Assembly (NCBI GenBank): GCA_025350695.1
Contig: JANXXI010000107.1
Location: 1-50,312 of the forward strand
Source: Acidobacteriota bacterium
GTDB lineage: Bacteria > Acidobacteriota > Terriglobia > Bryobacterales > Bryobacteraceae
Length of the DNA stretch: 50,312 nucleotides
Direction of reading: 5' to 3'
Positions 34,262-42,017 of the stretch are shown in pieces (positions within the stretch are counted from its first letter, which is position 1; every line of letters starts with the position of its first letter). The position numbers were made by a program, and so were the translations under genes. The notes beneath the pieces were generated by a model, which was not told the origin of the DNA, did no database searches, and saw only the letters and a program-made list of their open reading frames with translations.

Positions 34262-36679
34262 TTGCTTGAATCCGTTAGAAGCCGGCTCCACGGTGGGGAT
34301 CTGAAAGCCGACGAATGGAAGGCCATCTTCGGGATAAAGACGGCTAAACTTATGGGCGATCAGCAAACGGAATGGAGACTCCGTTTGCTGTTGCTTGAAG
34401 CGATGTTCCGCAGCGATCCCCCACAGAAGGTCCTCGCCGAATTGCTACGGCCGATGCCACAAGGGGCGGCATTCCGGGCCTTGGCAGCCCGTGCCAGCAT
34501 AATTGAAGCCGATGCCCTCAGAGCCTTAAACCGCTTAGACGAGTCTGGCGAAGCGCTGGATGCCGCCTACGAATTGGCTCTGCCTACAGGCGACAACGAA
34601 ACGCTGAGCGACATTGAGTTTCGGGCCGGATCCCTACTGATGGACCATTCGGAGTGGGACGAAGCGGAAGCCATTTTGACCAAGTCGCTGCACCGCGCCC
34701 AAGAGGCCGGTTTGAAATACCAGTCCGCCGGGGCGCTTGTGAACCTTGCCATGGGTCGTATCCGGCAATGGCACTTCGATGCAGCTGTCGAGCCCTTGCA
34801 AAAGGCGTCGGAAATTTCCGAGACAAATTTTCAAACACTCTACAATGTTGCTCAATTAAATTTAGTCACCTGCTATAACAACCTTGGTGATCCGGATCTT
34901 GGCATAGAGATAGGCCTCAAATCCATTGCGAGACTGGATCAGAAAAGCGCGACAAAATACCTGCAAAACGCCTTGGGGGAAACGGGCATAGCATTTCAGC
35001 TAAAAGGGGACTTGCGGCAGGCAGCCAAATATCTGGAACGGGCTTACAAGATCGCCGGCGAACTTGACCGCAAACAGGATGCCGCGATTTGGGCAGGCAA
35101 CCTTGCCGTCCTGCACGGAGAATTGAAGGAGTGGGATCAGGCCGAACGGTTCAACCAGAAGGCCGTCGAACTTAAGCAAGCATCCGGTTCGGCCACGGGC
35201 CTGTTCGTTCACAACGTGTTGAATGCCGCGCGCATCGCCATGGGCCGGGGCCAGAAAAAAGAGGGAGCCTTGCTGTACCGGCAAGTAATCGAAGCCAGCG
35301 ATAATCCTGCCGCTCTGTGGCAGGCTCATGGCGCGCTAGGCAGTGCGGCAAGCCTTGCGGGGGAGAGTGCGGAGGCGGTCAAGGAGTATGAAGCCGCAGT
35401 GCGCATCATCGAAAAAACGCGAGCGAATCTGAACGACCCGGAATTCAAATTATCCTTTCTTACCAATCTAATCCGCCTGTACCACGGTTATTTTGACACC
35501 CTGGCAACTCAGGGCGATTTCGCTCACGCGCTGGCGGTAGCCGATTCCAGCCGCGCGCAGACTCTGACCGACAAATCCGGCTCCCAGCCAGTGGGCCGAT
35601 TACAGCCTGCCGCTTTCTCCCAAATCGCCAGGCATTCTGGCGCCACCATCGTCACATTCTGGCTTGGACCCACTGAGTCGCATGCCTGGGTAGTAACCCA
35701 GTCTGGGATTCATCACGTCCCCTTGGCAGGCCAAGAGAAAATCGAAAAACTTGTGGGCCAATACAACGACGCGATTCAGCGTCAACTGGCGGACCCATTG
35801 CGCACGAGGCTGCCGGCCGGCGAACAATTGTTCGAGCTTTTAGTGAAACCGCTAGAACGCTGGATTCCCCAGGCGACGCCCATCATCATCGTACCTGACG
35901 GGGTGTTGGCCAGCTTGAATTTTGAAACTTTACCGGTTGCCGGGAGTTCTCCTCCTCGGTATTGGATCGAAGACGCAACTATCGCCATCGCACCATCTAT
36001 CAGCGTGCTTGGCCGCGCAATGCAAAGCAGTTCCGGGCAGGGCGTCTTGCTTATAGGAGATCCTGAGCGCACGGACGCTGACCTTCCCCCGCTAAAGTAT
36101 GCCCAAGCGGAAATGAACAGTGTGGCCAGTCACTACGGACCAAAAGCCCAAGTGCGGCTGGAAGGTAATCATGCGTCTGTCCAAGCTTATAAAAATGCCA
36201 AGCCAGAAGGGTTCGACGCCATCCACTTCGCGGTGCATGCCATCGCCAACCGCGAATACCCGCTATATTCGGCAGTGCTCTTGAGCGGCGGAAAGCTGTA
36301 TGCCAGGGAGGTTCTGGAATTGCCGCTGCACGCTTCCCTGGTGACGCTTTCGGCCTGCCGCGGGGTGGGTTCGCGAAATTATACCGGCGAAGGGTTGGTT
36401 GGTTTCGCTTGGGCATTTCTCCGTGCGGGCGCCCGCAATGTTATTGCCGGATTGTGGGACGTCGATGACAAATCCACTTCCCTGCTGATGGAAACGGTGT
36501 ACCGCGAATTGGCCGCCGGCACTCAGCCCGCGCAAGCCTTGCGAACGGCCAAGATCAGCCTCATTCGCTCTTCGGGCAGTTTTCAAAAGCCATACTACTG
36601 GGGACCGTTCCAAACGTACACGATGGAGTCAAAGCCTTTCGCAAAAAAGATCCGTGAGCCCCCTGCGCCTACAAGGTGA
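34262..36679 (+). CDS. TPR-CHAT protease
   Basis: 805 residues from the first standard start (TTG 34262). Helical TPR repeats cover about residues 60-400 (ALVNLAMGRIRQWHFDAAVE, AAIWAGNLAVLHGELKEWDQ). The C-terminal CHAT caspase-like domain, about 500-795, has the catalytic pair H659 (IHFAVHA) and C699 (LSACRG), then EGLVGFAWAFLRAGA, GLWDVDD and YYWGPFQTYT. In the same frame upstream, codons 34180-34258 encode a hydrophobic signal-like stretch (GLAVLCLFFGSFLAYPFCA) but contain no ATG, GTG or TTG; AAGGAG at 34136-34141 is followed six bases later by an in-frame ACG. The true N-terminus is thus probably upstream. Ends overlapping the M56 gene on the other strand by 11 bp. Confidence 0.82.
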   Translation: MLESVRSRLHGGDLKADEWKAIFGIKTAKLMGDQQTEWRLRLLLLEAMFRSDPPQKVLAELLRPMPQGAAFRALAARASIIEADALRALNRLDESGEALDAAYELALPTGDNETLSDIEFRAGSLLMDHSEWDEAEAILTKSLHRAQEAGLKYQSAGALVNLAMGRIRQWHFDAAVEPLQKASEISETNFQTLYNVAQLNLVTCYNNLGDPDLGIEIGLKSIARLDQKSATKYLQNALGETGIAFQLKGDLRQAAKYLERAYKIAGELDRKQDAAIWAGNLAVLHGELKEWDQAERFNQKAVELKQASGSATGLFVHNVLNAARIAMGRGQKKEGALLYRQVIEASDNPAALWQAHGALGSAASLAGESAEAVKEYEAAVRIIEKTRANLNDPEFKLSFLTNLIRLYHGYFDTLATQGDFAHALAVADSSRAQTLTDKSGSQPVGRLQPAAFSQIARHSGATIVTFWLGPTESHAWVVTQSGIHHVPLAGQEKIEKLVGQYNDAIQRQLADPLRTRLPAGEQLFELLVKPLERWIPQATPIIIVPDGVLASLNFETLPVAGSSPPRYWIEDATIAIAPSISVLGRAMQSSSGQGVLLIGDPERTDADLPPLKYAQAEMNSVASHYGPKAQVRLEGNHASVQAYKNAKPEGFDAIHFAVHAIANREYPLYSAVLLSGGKLYAREVLELPLHASLVTLSACRGVGSRNYTGEGLVGFAWAFLRAGARNVIAGLWDVDDKSTSLLMETVYRELAAGTQPAQALRTAKISLIRSSGSFQKPYYWGPFQTYTMESKPFAKKIREPPAPTR

Positions 36680-38387
36680 AAGTTACGTCAACCGTGGTTT
36701 GCACTGGGGTTGGTTGTCCGTTCAAATTCGTTGGGCGGTACTTGTAGTGCTTAACAGCTTCCATCGCCGCTGGGATAAGCACTGGATGGCCATTGACAAT
36801 ACTCATCTGCTCCACTGATCCGTCTTTGCCTACCACGATGTCGATCCGCACCGTCCCTTGAATCCTCGCTTGACGCGCCACGGGCGGATATTCCGGCTCA
36901 ACGGTATGAATCAAGTTCGTCTGCATCGCGATTGGGTCGACACGAATCCCCGAAGACAGTGCGGGTCGAGTGTTCACCGACAGCCTGAGTCCGGTCGCGC
37001 CCGCTGCGTTCCTGCGCATGTTCACTCCCAACTTCAGACTTGGCTCTATCGTGGCAATCCTGGAGCGATACTCGTCAATCTGGGCGTTGGTCAAATGTTG
37101 CCCGCTTTGTAAGCCTCCCAACACTCCGGCTGCGCGTTGCTGAATCTCTGGTGAAAGCCCCTGATAGTCGATTCCTTCAAATTCAGCCTGCTCCACCGGC
37201 GGCGGTTGAGGCGGTTGAGGTGGCTTTGGCATCGCTGCACTCTTCTCAAAATCAATCGTAACGGGAATGGTACGAGGCCCTGATGGATCCGGCGCGAGTC
37301 GCAGGGCCAATGCAGTCTTCAAAGCCGTATTGCGCAGTTCCACGGGACCACTTAGAACACGCGTGTCGGTGACCTCTCCTTCTGAATTGAAGGTGACATC
37401 CAATTGGACCGATCCTTCGATCTTCCCGCCTTGACGCTTCAATCGGAGTGACGTGGGCGTGCGGAGTTGATCCGATGGCGCCACCTGCTGCGCTGACATT
37501 TGAAAGGGTAGGTAGATGCCGGCCAGCGTCAAAGCAGCCCCGGTCGTAACGATTGTCATAGCGGCCGAGGCCACTGAAGTTCGGATGGACATGGTTCTCT
37601 CCTTAGTTAAAAATGCGACGCGCTCCACCAAGTGACTGGGCCGCCGGACAAAATTTGACGCCGGCATAACGAGCGAGTTCGCAAGGCCGGCCGAGGCCAA
37701 CAGCGATTCTAAATATTCATCGCGTTCGGGCCCCAATCCCGCCACTTCCAGATCAACGGCCTGTTCGCGCGCCAGGTGAATGCGTTCCCCCAGCCACCAC
37801 GCCATTGGATGAAACCACAGGATAGAAACCGCTATTCGTTCCATCATATTTTCCAGCCAATCGCGCCGAAGCACGTGTTGCAGTTCGTGACGAATCGCTA
37901 CATCGAGTAACGGGCCCGGCAACCCGGCGGGCAGAAGAATCACAGGCTCTCGCCAGCCGAAGGCTGCTGGTCCTTTCAACCCTTCCACCACGCGAATGTC
38001 GACATCGAAAATTCCCTCTACCTGGATAGAAACGCCACGCCGACGGAGCACCGTCAGCCGCATTAAACCCACCGCCAGTAGACCCAACTGCGCCAACACT
38101 CCGGCCCAGAAGATCTTCGTAACAATCCAAATCCAATCTGTGCCGGCCGCCATTGGTGTCACGGGCACACTTTGCATCTGCAACTTCAAATCGTTGGTTA
38201 TCACCGCCGGAACAGTGAGCATGAGCCTGGGCTCAACGAACGGCAGCACAAAGCTCGTCAAAAGCAGAAGCTGGTAGAATCGCATCCTGGATTGCGGACG
38301 CTTCCACCGAAAGCATTGCGACGCCAGAATACCTGCCGAGATCATCACCGCAACATGCATGCTCCAGGCGAACCAATTGGCAATCAT
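36669..38387 (-). CDS. BlaR1-like M56 metallopeptidase with C-terminal TonB domain
   Basis: 572 residues. Membrane helices at about 8-24, 36-53, 88-115 and 280-295. The zinc protease motif is H167-E168-L-Q-H171 in a cytoplasmic segment, as in BlaR1/MecR1. Instead of a penicillin-binding sensor, the outside part ends in a TonB-C domain (about 488-572: EPEYPPVARQARIQGTVRID, ending VTFTL), with a second weaker one near 315-375. The family cuts its partner repressor on sensing a signal. Overlaps the BlaI-type gene by 4 bp. Confidence 0.82.
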   Translation of the reverse strand: MIANWFAWSMHVAVMISAGILASQCFRWKRPQSRMRFYQLLLLTSFVLPFVEPRLMLTVPAVITNDLKLQMQSVPVTPMAAGTDWIWIVTKIFWAGVLAQLGLLAVGLMRLTVLRRRGVSIQVEGIFDVDIRVVEGLKGPAAFGWREPVILLPAGLPGPLLDVAIRHELQHVLRRDWLENMMERIAVSILWFHPMAWWLGERIHLAREQAVDLEVAGLGPERDEYLESLLASAGLANSLVMPASNFVRRPSHLVERVAFLTKERTMSIRTSVASAAMTIVTTGAALTLAGIYLPFQMSAQQVAPSDQLRTPTSLRLKRQGGKIEGSVQLDVTFNSEGEVTDTRVLSGPVELRNTALKTALALRLAPDPSGPRTIPVTIDFEKSAAMPKPPQPPQPPPVEQAEFEGIDYQGLSPEIQQRAAGVLGGLQSGQHLTNAQIDEYRSRIATIEPSLKLGVNMRRNAAGATGLRLSVNTRPALSSGIRVDPIAMQTNLIHTVEPEYPPVARQARIQGTVRIDIVVGKDGSVEQMSIVNGHPVLIPAAMEAVKHYKYRPTNLNGQPTPVQTTVDVTFTL

Positions 38388-38770
38388 GATTCCGCCTTAC
38401 GCTGCCGCAGCAGCTTTTGAATGGTGCGCACATCGTCGTCCGTCAGCCGGTCGTCCTCAATCAAATGTTGCATCAGGGGCGCCGCTGAACCATTGAAAAC
38501 GCGGTCGATAAATTCACCGGCCATGGAAGAAAGAACCCGCTTTTGTGGCGCGGTTGGTTCATATACAAAGGCACGGTCCTGCTGCTTCTTCGACAAATGC
38601 CCCTTACGCTCCAGCACGTTCATCATGGTCATGACGGAAGTGTAGGCAATCCGGCGATGTTGCAGCATGTCTTCGTACACATCCCGCACCGTGGCCGTGC
38701 CTAGCCGCCAAACTACTTTCATGATTTCCAGCTCTTGCCCAGTGAGAGGATCTCCTGCTGGTCGTTTCAT
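38384..38770 (-). CDS. blaI: BlaI/MecI/CopY family transcriptional repressor
   Basis: 128 residues. The winged helix is LTGQELEIMKVVWRLGTATV with VRDVYEDMLQHRRIAYTSVM, and MNVLERKGHLSKKQQDRAFV, APQKRVLSSMAGEFIDRVF follow. The protein dimerises through its C-terminal half and is inactivated by proteolysis by the M56 partner encoded next. The start codon sits inside a perfect palindrome, so it represses itself. Usual beta-lactamase targets are not present, and the regulated process is unknown. Confidence 0.88.
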   Translation of the reverse strand: MKRPAGDPLTGQELEIMKVVWRLGTATVRDVYEDMLQHRRIAYTSVMTMMNVLERKGHLSKKQQDRAFVYEPTAPQKRVLSSMAGEFIDRVFNGSAAPLMQHLIEDDRLTDDDVRTIQKLLRQRKAES

Positions 38771-38791
38771 ACTAATACATTAGTATGAAAC
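38764..38791. promoter_or_regulatory. BlaI operator: 13-bp-arm palindrome
   Basis: Arms GTTTCATACTAAT and ATTAGTATGAAAC flank a 2-bp centre. It covers the blaI start codon (38768-38770) and the -10 box of its promoter, so bound repressor would block both. The TACTA/TAGTA half-sites resemble, but are not identical to, TACA/TGTA of known BlaI/MecI boxes. Confidence 0.75.
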
Positions 38792-38805
38792 TGTTCACAT
38801 GTCAA
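38777..38805 (-). promoter_or_regulatory. Promoter of blaI, apparently leaderless
   Basis: On the minus strand TTGACA (38800-38805), 17 bp, TAATGT (38777-38782), then six bases to the ATG. A start about seven bases after the -10 falls on the start codon itself, so the mRNA would have no leader. Confidence 0.55.
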
Positions 38806-38827
38806 GAATAAAATGCTTCGCCGGGTT

Positions 38828-39685
38828 TCAACGAAGGAGAAAGCCCATCAAGTTTGGCCGTTCCGATGTAATCCACTTCTCAAAGTCCTCTGCCGCGAGC
38901 GAGACGTCGAACACAACTTTCGATTCCCCCAAGCCAAGCCGCGCTGCTTCATAGAGAGTATTGTGCTCCCCTCGCTCCTTGCTTTCGGCTATTTCCTTTT
39001 CAAGCATGGCCAGAACCAGCAGTGCGTTCCCCGTGGAATCTACCTCAATTTCCGCAACGCAACGCACCAGGATTCCCAGATCGAAGGCAATCTTTCCTCC
39101 GCGCCATCCGGGAAAGTAGGACTCCATCGAAAAGCCACCGATGGAAGCGCCCCAGATGATGTGGCGATTCCTCGAATCTTCTATTCGCGCTAACAATCGC
39201 GGGTTTCCTTCCTGACGATTGGAGACCAACCGGTCGATCATCTTGCGAATCTCTTCCTTAGGACCTACTACCGCAAACTCACCGAGTTGGGCCGTCCACA
39301 GGGTGCTCTCCGGTTCCGGATCCACGTGGCTAACCGTCACATTGCGATAAGCGGAAGTTGTTTTCGCGGCACGAATTCGATCCAACTTTCCGAGGTCGTT
39401 GAAGACGCCGCGCACAATCACCACGGTTCCTACATGGCTGGCCCGTCCGACGATCAGCAGTTCGGAAACATCGCTCCACGCATCCAGACCACCTCCCGCG
39501 CGCGATCGGAACTCGGCAGGCACGCCCCAACTTAGAAGTACTCGTCCCGAAGGCGAACTTTTTAATTGATCGACATTCACGCCGCACGCCCAGGTAGCGT
39601 CGGCGGGCAACAAACGCGCCAGTTCCATTTCCGAACCGGCGGCATTTGCTATCGCGTAAAGAACCAGGAAAGTTAAGTGTTTCAT
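38828..39685 (-). CDS. Secreted protein of unknown function
   Basis: 285 residues with a signal peptide (KHLTFLVLYAIANAAGSEM). Readable features are MELARLLPADATWACGVNVD near the N-terminus, a run of short strands, and LAAEDFEKWI near the end. Such single-domain proteins with an L-P-x-D-x-x-W start are frequent in Acidobacteriota, but I know no function. It lies 57 bp upstream of blaI on the same strand, yet the blaI promoter is in the gap, so the two are probably separate units. Confidence 0.65.
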   Translation of the reverse strand: MKHLTFLVLYAIANAAGSEMELARLLPADATWACGVNVDQLKSSPSGRVLLSWGVPAEFRSRAGGGLDAWSDVSELLIVGRASHVGTVVIVRGVFNDLGKLDRIRAAKTTSAYRNVTVSHVDPEPESTLWTAQLGEFAVVGPKEEIRKMIDRLVSNRQEGNPRLLARIEDSRNRHIIWGASIGGFSMESYFPGWRGGKIAFDLGILVRCVAEIEVDSTGNALLVLAMLEKEIAESKERGEHNTLYEAARLGLGESKVVFDVSLAAEDFEKWITSERPNLMGFLLR

Positions 39686-39743
39686 ACCTCAACAGACCCC
39701 GCCTCTATTCAAATGTTCCCGTACCTAGCCAACTGCCGCGAAC

Positions 39744-39749
39744 TATAAT
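39744..39749 (+). promoter_or_regulatory. -10 box of the CoA-transferase gene
   Basis: A consensus TATAAT ends eight bases before the ATG at 39758, which would give a leaderless or almost leaderless transcript. No good -35 box is seen at 16-18 bp; there is no Shine-Dalgarno. Confidence 0.45.
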
Positions 39750-39757
39750 GTAAGCTC

Positions 39758-41089
39758 ATGAGGCTCGCGAGCGCTTCGGCGCAAACCATCTCAAGTCAAC
39801 AAGCCGCAAGCTTCGTGAAGTCTGGAATGTGGCTCGATTACGGCGTTGCGTTGTGCCAACCCGACGTGTTTGACAAGGCCCTCGCCGCCCGGGCCGAAGA
39901 GCTTCAAAATGTCAAAATCCGATCTTGCCTTTCTACCAAGCCTCGCGCCGTTCTCGAAGCCGATCCCGACGGTAAACACTTCTTCTGGTTCAGTTGGCAC
40001 TTCTCCGGTTACGACCGCAAGCAACATGATGCCGGCCGCTGTAACTACCTGCCGCTCAACCTGGGCGAAGTGCCCGGCTATTACCGCCGCTTTCTTGATC
40101 CGGTGGACATAGTCATTCTGAAGACTTGTCCAATGGACGACAACGGCTACTTCAACTTAAGCGCCGCAAACCTCTGGCATCGCGCGGTTGTGGAACGCGC
40201 CAAGCTGGTGATCGTTGAAACTTCAAAGGGCCTGCCCTATGTCTTCGGAGATCAGAACGCGATCCATTTCAGCGAAATAGATCACATCATTGAGGGCGAT
40301 CACGCGCCTGCGGCAGAACTACCGAATCCACCGCCAACCGAAATTGATCGCGCCGTCGCCCGCCACATCATTGCTCAAATAGAGAATGGCTGCTGCCTAC
40401 AAATCGGCATCGGCGGCATGCCCAACGCGGTATGCACACTGCTGCTTGAAAGCGGCGTCAGCGATCTCGGCGTGCACACCGAAGTGCTCATCGACGGTAT
40501 CGTCGAACTCTACAAGTCGGGACGTGTTACAGGAAACAGAAAGACGCTGGACCCCGGCAAGATCACTTACACATTTGCGCTCGGTTCGAAGAGTCTATAT
40601 TCCACAATCGATCGCAACCCGGATTTCCTGTGCTGTCCCGTCGACTACACCAACATGCCTCATATGATCATGCGGAACGATGGCGTGATTTCAATCAACA
40701 ACACCACGCAGATCGACCTACAAGGCCAAGCCGCTTCGGAATCCGACGGCCATCGCCATATCAGCGGCACCGGCGGGCAACTGCAGTTCGTGCGCGGCGC
40801 CTATGCCTCCGACGGCGGCAAGTCGTTTATCTGCCTTTCCTCCACATACAATAAACACGGCGCGAATCGCAGCCGCATCGTGCTTGACCTCACCGCTGGC
40901 AACATCGTAACCACGCCGCGCTCCGACGTAATGTACGTTGTAACGGAGTATGGCTTGGTCAACCTGAAAGGAAAGTCCATAGCGGAGCGTGCCTTGGCGC
41001 TAATCTCCATCGCTCATCCGGATTTCCGCGAAGAGCTTGAGCGCCAGGCCTACGACCACCACCTTATCCCGCGCGGCGTTTCGTTCTAA
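39758..41089 (+). CDS. Acetyl-CoA hydrolase/transferase family CoA-transferase
   Basis: 443 residues. Family I-type CoA-transferase of the acetyl-CoA hydrolase group (similar to 4-hydroxybutyrate or butyryl-CoA:acetate transferases). Motifs are QIGIGGMPNAV, GVHTEVLIDG with the catalytic glutamate E242 that carries the acyl anhydride, and GTGGQLQFVRGA near the C-terminus. It moves CoA between acetate or propionate and a second acid. No pathway genes are next to it. The N-terminus matches the family without a signal peptide, so it is cytoplasmic. Confidence 0.85.
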   Translation: MRLASASAQTISSQQAASFVKSGMWLDYGVALCQPDVFDKALAARAEELQNVKIRSCLSTKPRAVLEADPDGKHFFWFSWHFSGYDRKQHDAGRCNYLPLNLGEVPGYYRRFLDPVDIVILKTCPMDDNGYFNLSAANLWHRAVVERAKLVIVETSKGLPYVFGDQNAIHFSEIDHIIEGDHAPAAELPNPPPTEIDRAVARHIIAQIENGCCLQIGIGGMPNAVCTLLLESGVSDLGVHTEVLIDGIVELYKSGRVTGNRKTLDPGKITYTFALGSKSLYSTIDRNPDFLCCPVDYTNMPHMIMRNDGVISINNTTQIDLQGQAASESDGHRHISGTGGQLQFVRGAYASDGGKSFICLSSTYNKHGANRSRIVLDLTAGNIVTTPRSDVMYVVTEYGLVNLKGKSIAERALALISIAHPDFREELERQAYDHHLIPRGVSF

Positions 41090-41092
41090 AGA

Positions 41093-41548
41093 TCACTTCC
41101 ACAATCGAGGATCGAACGCGAATTTCGCTGCCCGGGAAATCGAAATCTGTCCAAACTGCGGATGCGCCGGGTTCAGCAGAATATTTCTCTCGGAAGGAAT
41201 TAATACGGAAGGAACGGACATCGCGACGCTCCGCCCTTCGGCCAGCCACCGCGAGCCAACAGCCATCGCCGCATCCCCGGGCGGTTCCGCACGCCAATCT
41301 TTGGGTGGCCGCTCCAATCGCGGCACGATGAATTTTTCTGGTAGGTGAGCTTCAAAACTGACGAAGCTTAAACCACGGCCCTCTTCCCCGATATGTACGA
41401 AGGTCTCAAGCGCTGCCAGCGCTAGACTGGCCGAACAATAAACGACCGCCTCCCCGGGGAAATTCCAACGCCCACCCGCGAGCCTTGCTCCCAGACCCGA
41501 AAATGCCGTACGCGCGTGCTTGGCCTTCGCAAGCCGGTACAAAATCAA
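41093..41548 (-). CDS. RES-domain toxin
   Basis: 151 residues. The family residues are R5 (LYRLAK), E48 (LALAALETFVH) and S114 (SVPSVLIP), with GGRWNFPGEAVVYCS and NPAHPQF. RES toxins degrade NAD+ and stop growth. The start overlaps the antitoxin stop by 4 nt, the typical order antitoxin-toxin. The protein is complete, so the pair is likely functional. Confidence 0.87.
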   Translation of the reverse strand: MILYRLAKAKHARTAFSGLGARLAGGRWNFPGEAVVYCSASLALAALETFVHIGEEGRGLSFVSFEAHLPEKFIVPRLERPPKDWRAEPPGDAAMAVGSRWLAEGRSVAMSVPSVLIPSERNILLNPAHPQFGQISISRAAKFAFDPRLWK

Positions 41549-41979
41549 GAATAAACACCGTGCTCGATTCGCAGCAATAGCCGCTCAACTTCCTCAATGC
41601 CCACCGAAGTGGTGAGGAAACTAATAGGAGTTCGTCCCCCCAGTCCAGGCTGCTCCCGCTTTAGCCAATGCAACGCCGGCTCCTGACGCTCGAATACTTG
41701 GCGCGCAAGAGCCGTAATTTTCGCCACGCGAAACAAGCGGTCACTAGTCACCGGATCCAGCCGCCCTTCGGCCTTGCGTGCCCGCGCCAAAGTCTTTTCG
41801 CTGACACCCAACAGTTCAGCCAGCACATCGTCGGGTACGTCCAATTGCGCCTTTAGCGCATCAATGGATCGCGCTGCCGCGCCATTTGACACGAAGTCAT
41901 GCCACTGCCGCGCGGATTGCGGCGGCCTCTTTAAGGAACGGTCCCCTGCGAAAAACGCCGCAAGTTTCAAGGAAGACAT
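41545..41979 (-). CDS. Xre/MbcA/ParS-type antitoxin (DUF2384)
   Basis: 144 residues. The N-terminal helix-turn-helix is LDVPDDVLAELLGVSEKTLA, followed by RLDPVTSDRLFRVAKITAL; the C-terminal toxin-binding part holds ALHWLKREQPGLGGRTPISF and EEVERLLLRIEHGVYS. It neutralises the RES toxin encoded next and represses the operon. The ATG lies within one of two operator copies. Confidence 0.87.
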   Translation of the reverse strand: MSSLKLAAFFAGDRSLKRPPQSARQWHDFVSNGAAARSIDALKAQLDVPDDVLAELLGVSEKTLARARKAEGRLDPVTSDRLFRVAKITALARQVFERQEPALHWLKREQPGLGGRTPISFLTTSVGIEEVERLLLRIEHGVYS

Positions 41980-42007
41980 TTGTCTACAGTGTAACAGACA
42001 TTTGTCT
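41974..42007. promoter_or_regulatory. Twin operators and promoter of the Xre/RES operon
   Basis: AGACATTTGTCT occurs at 41974-41985 and 41996-42007. Each has arms AGACA/TGTCT. Centres are 22 bp apart, two helical turns, so dimers would sit on the same face. Between them on the minus strand is TACACT (41988-41993), a -10 box eight bases before the ATG. The first copy overlaps the start codon. Confidence 0.65.
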
Positions 42008-42017
42008 TTGAGCAGAG

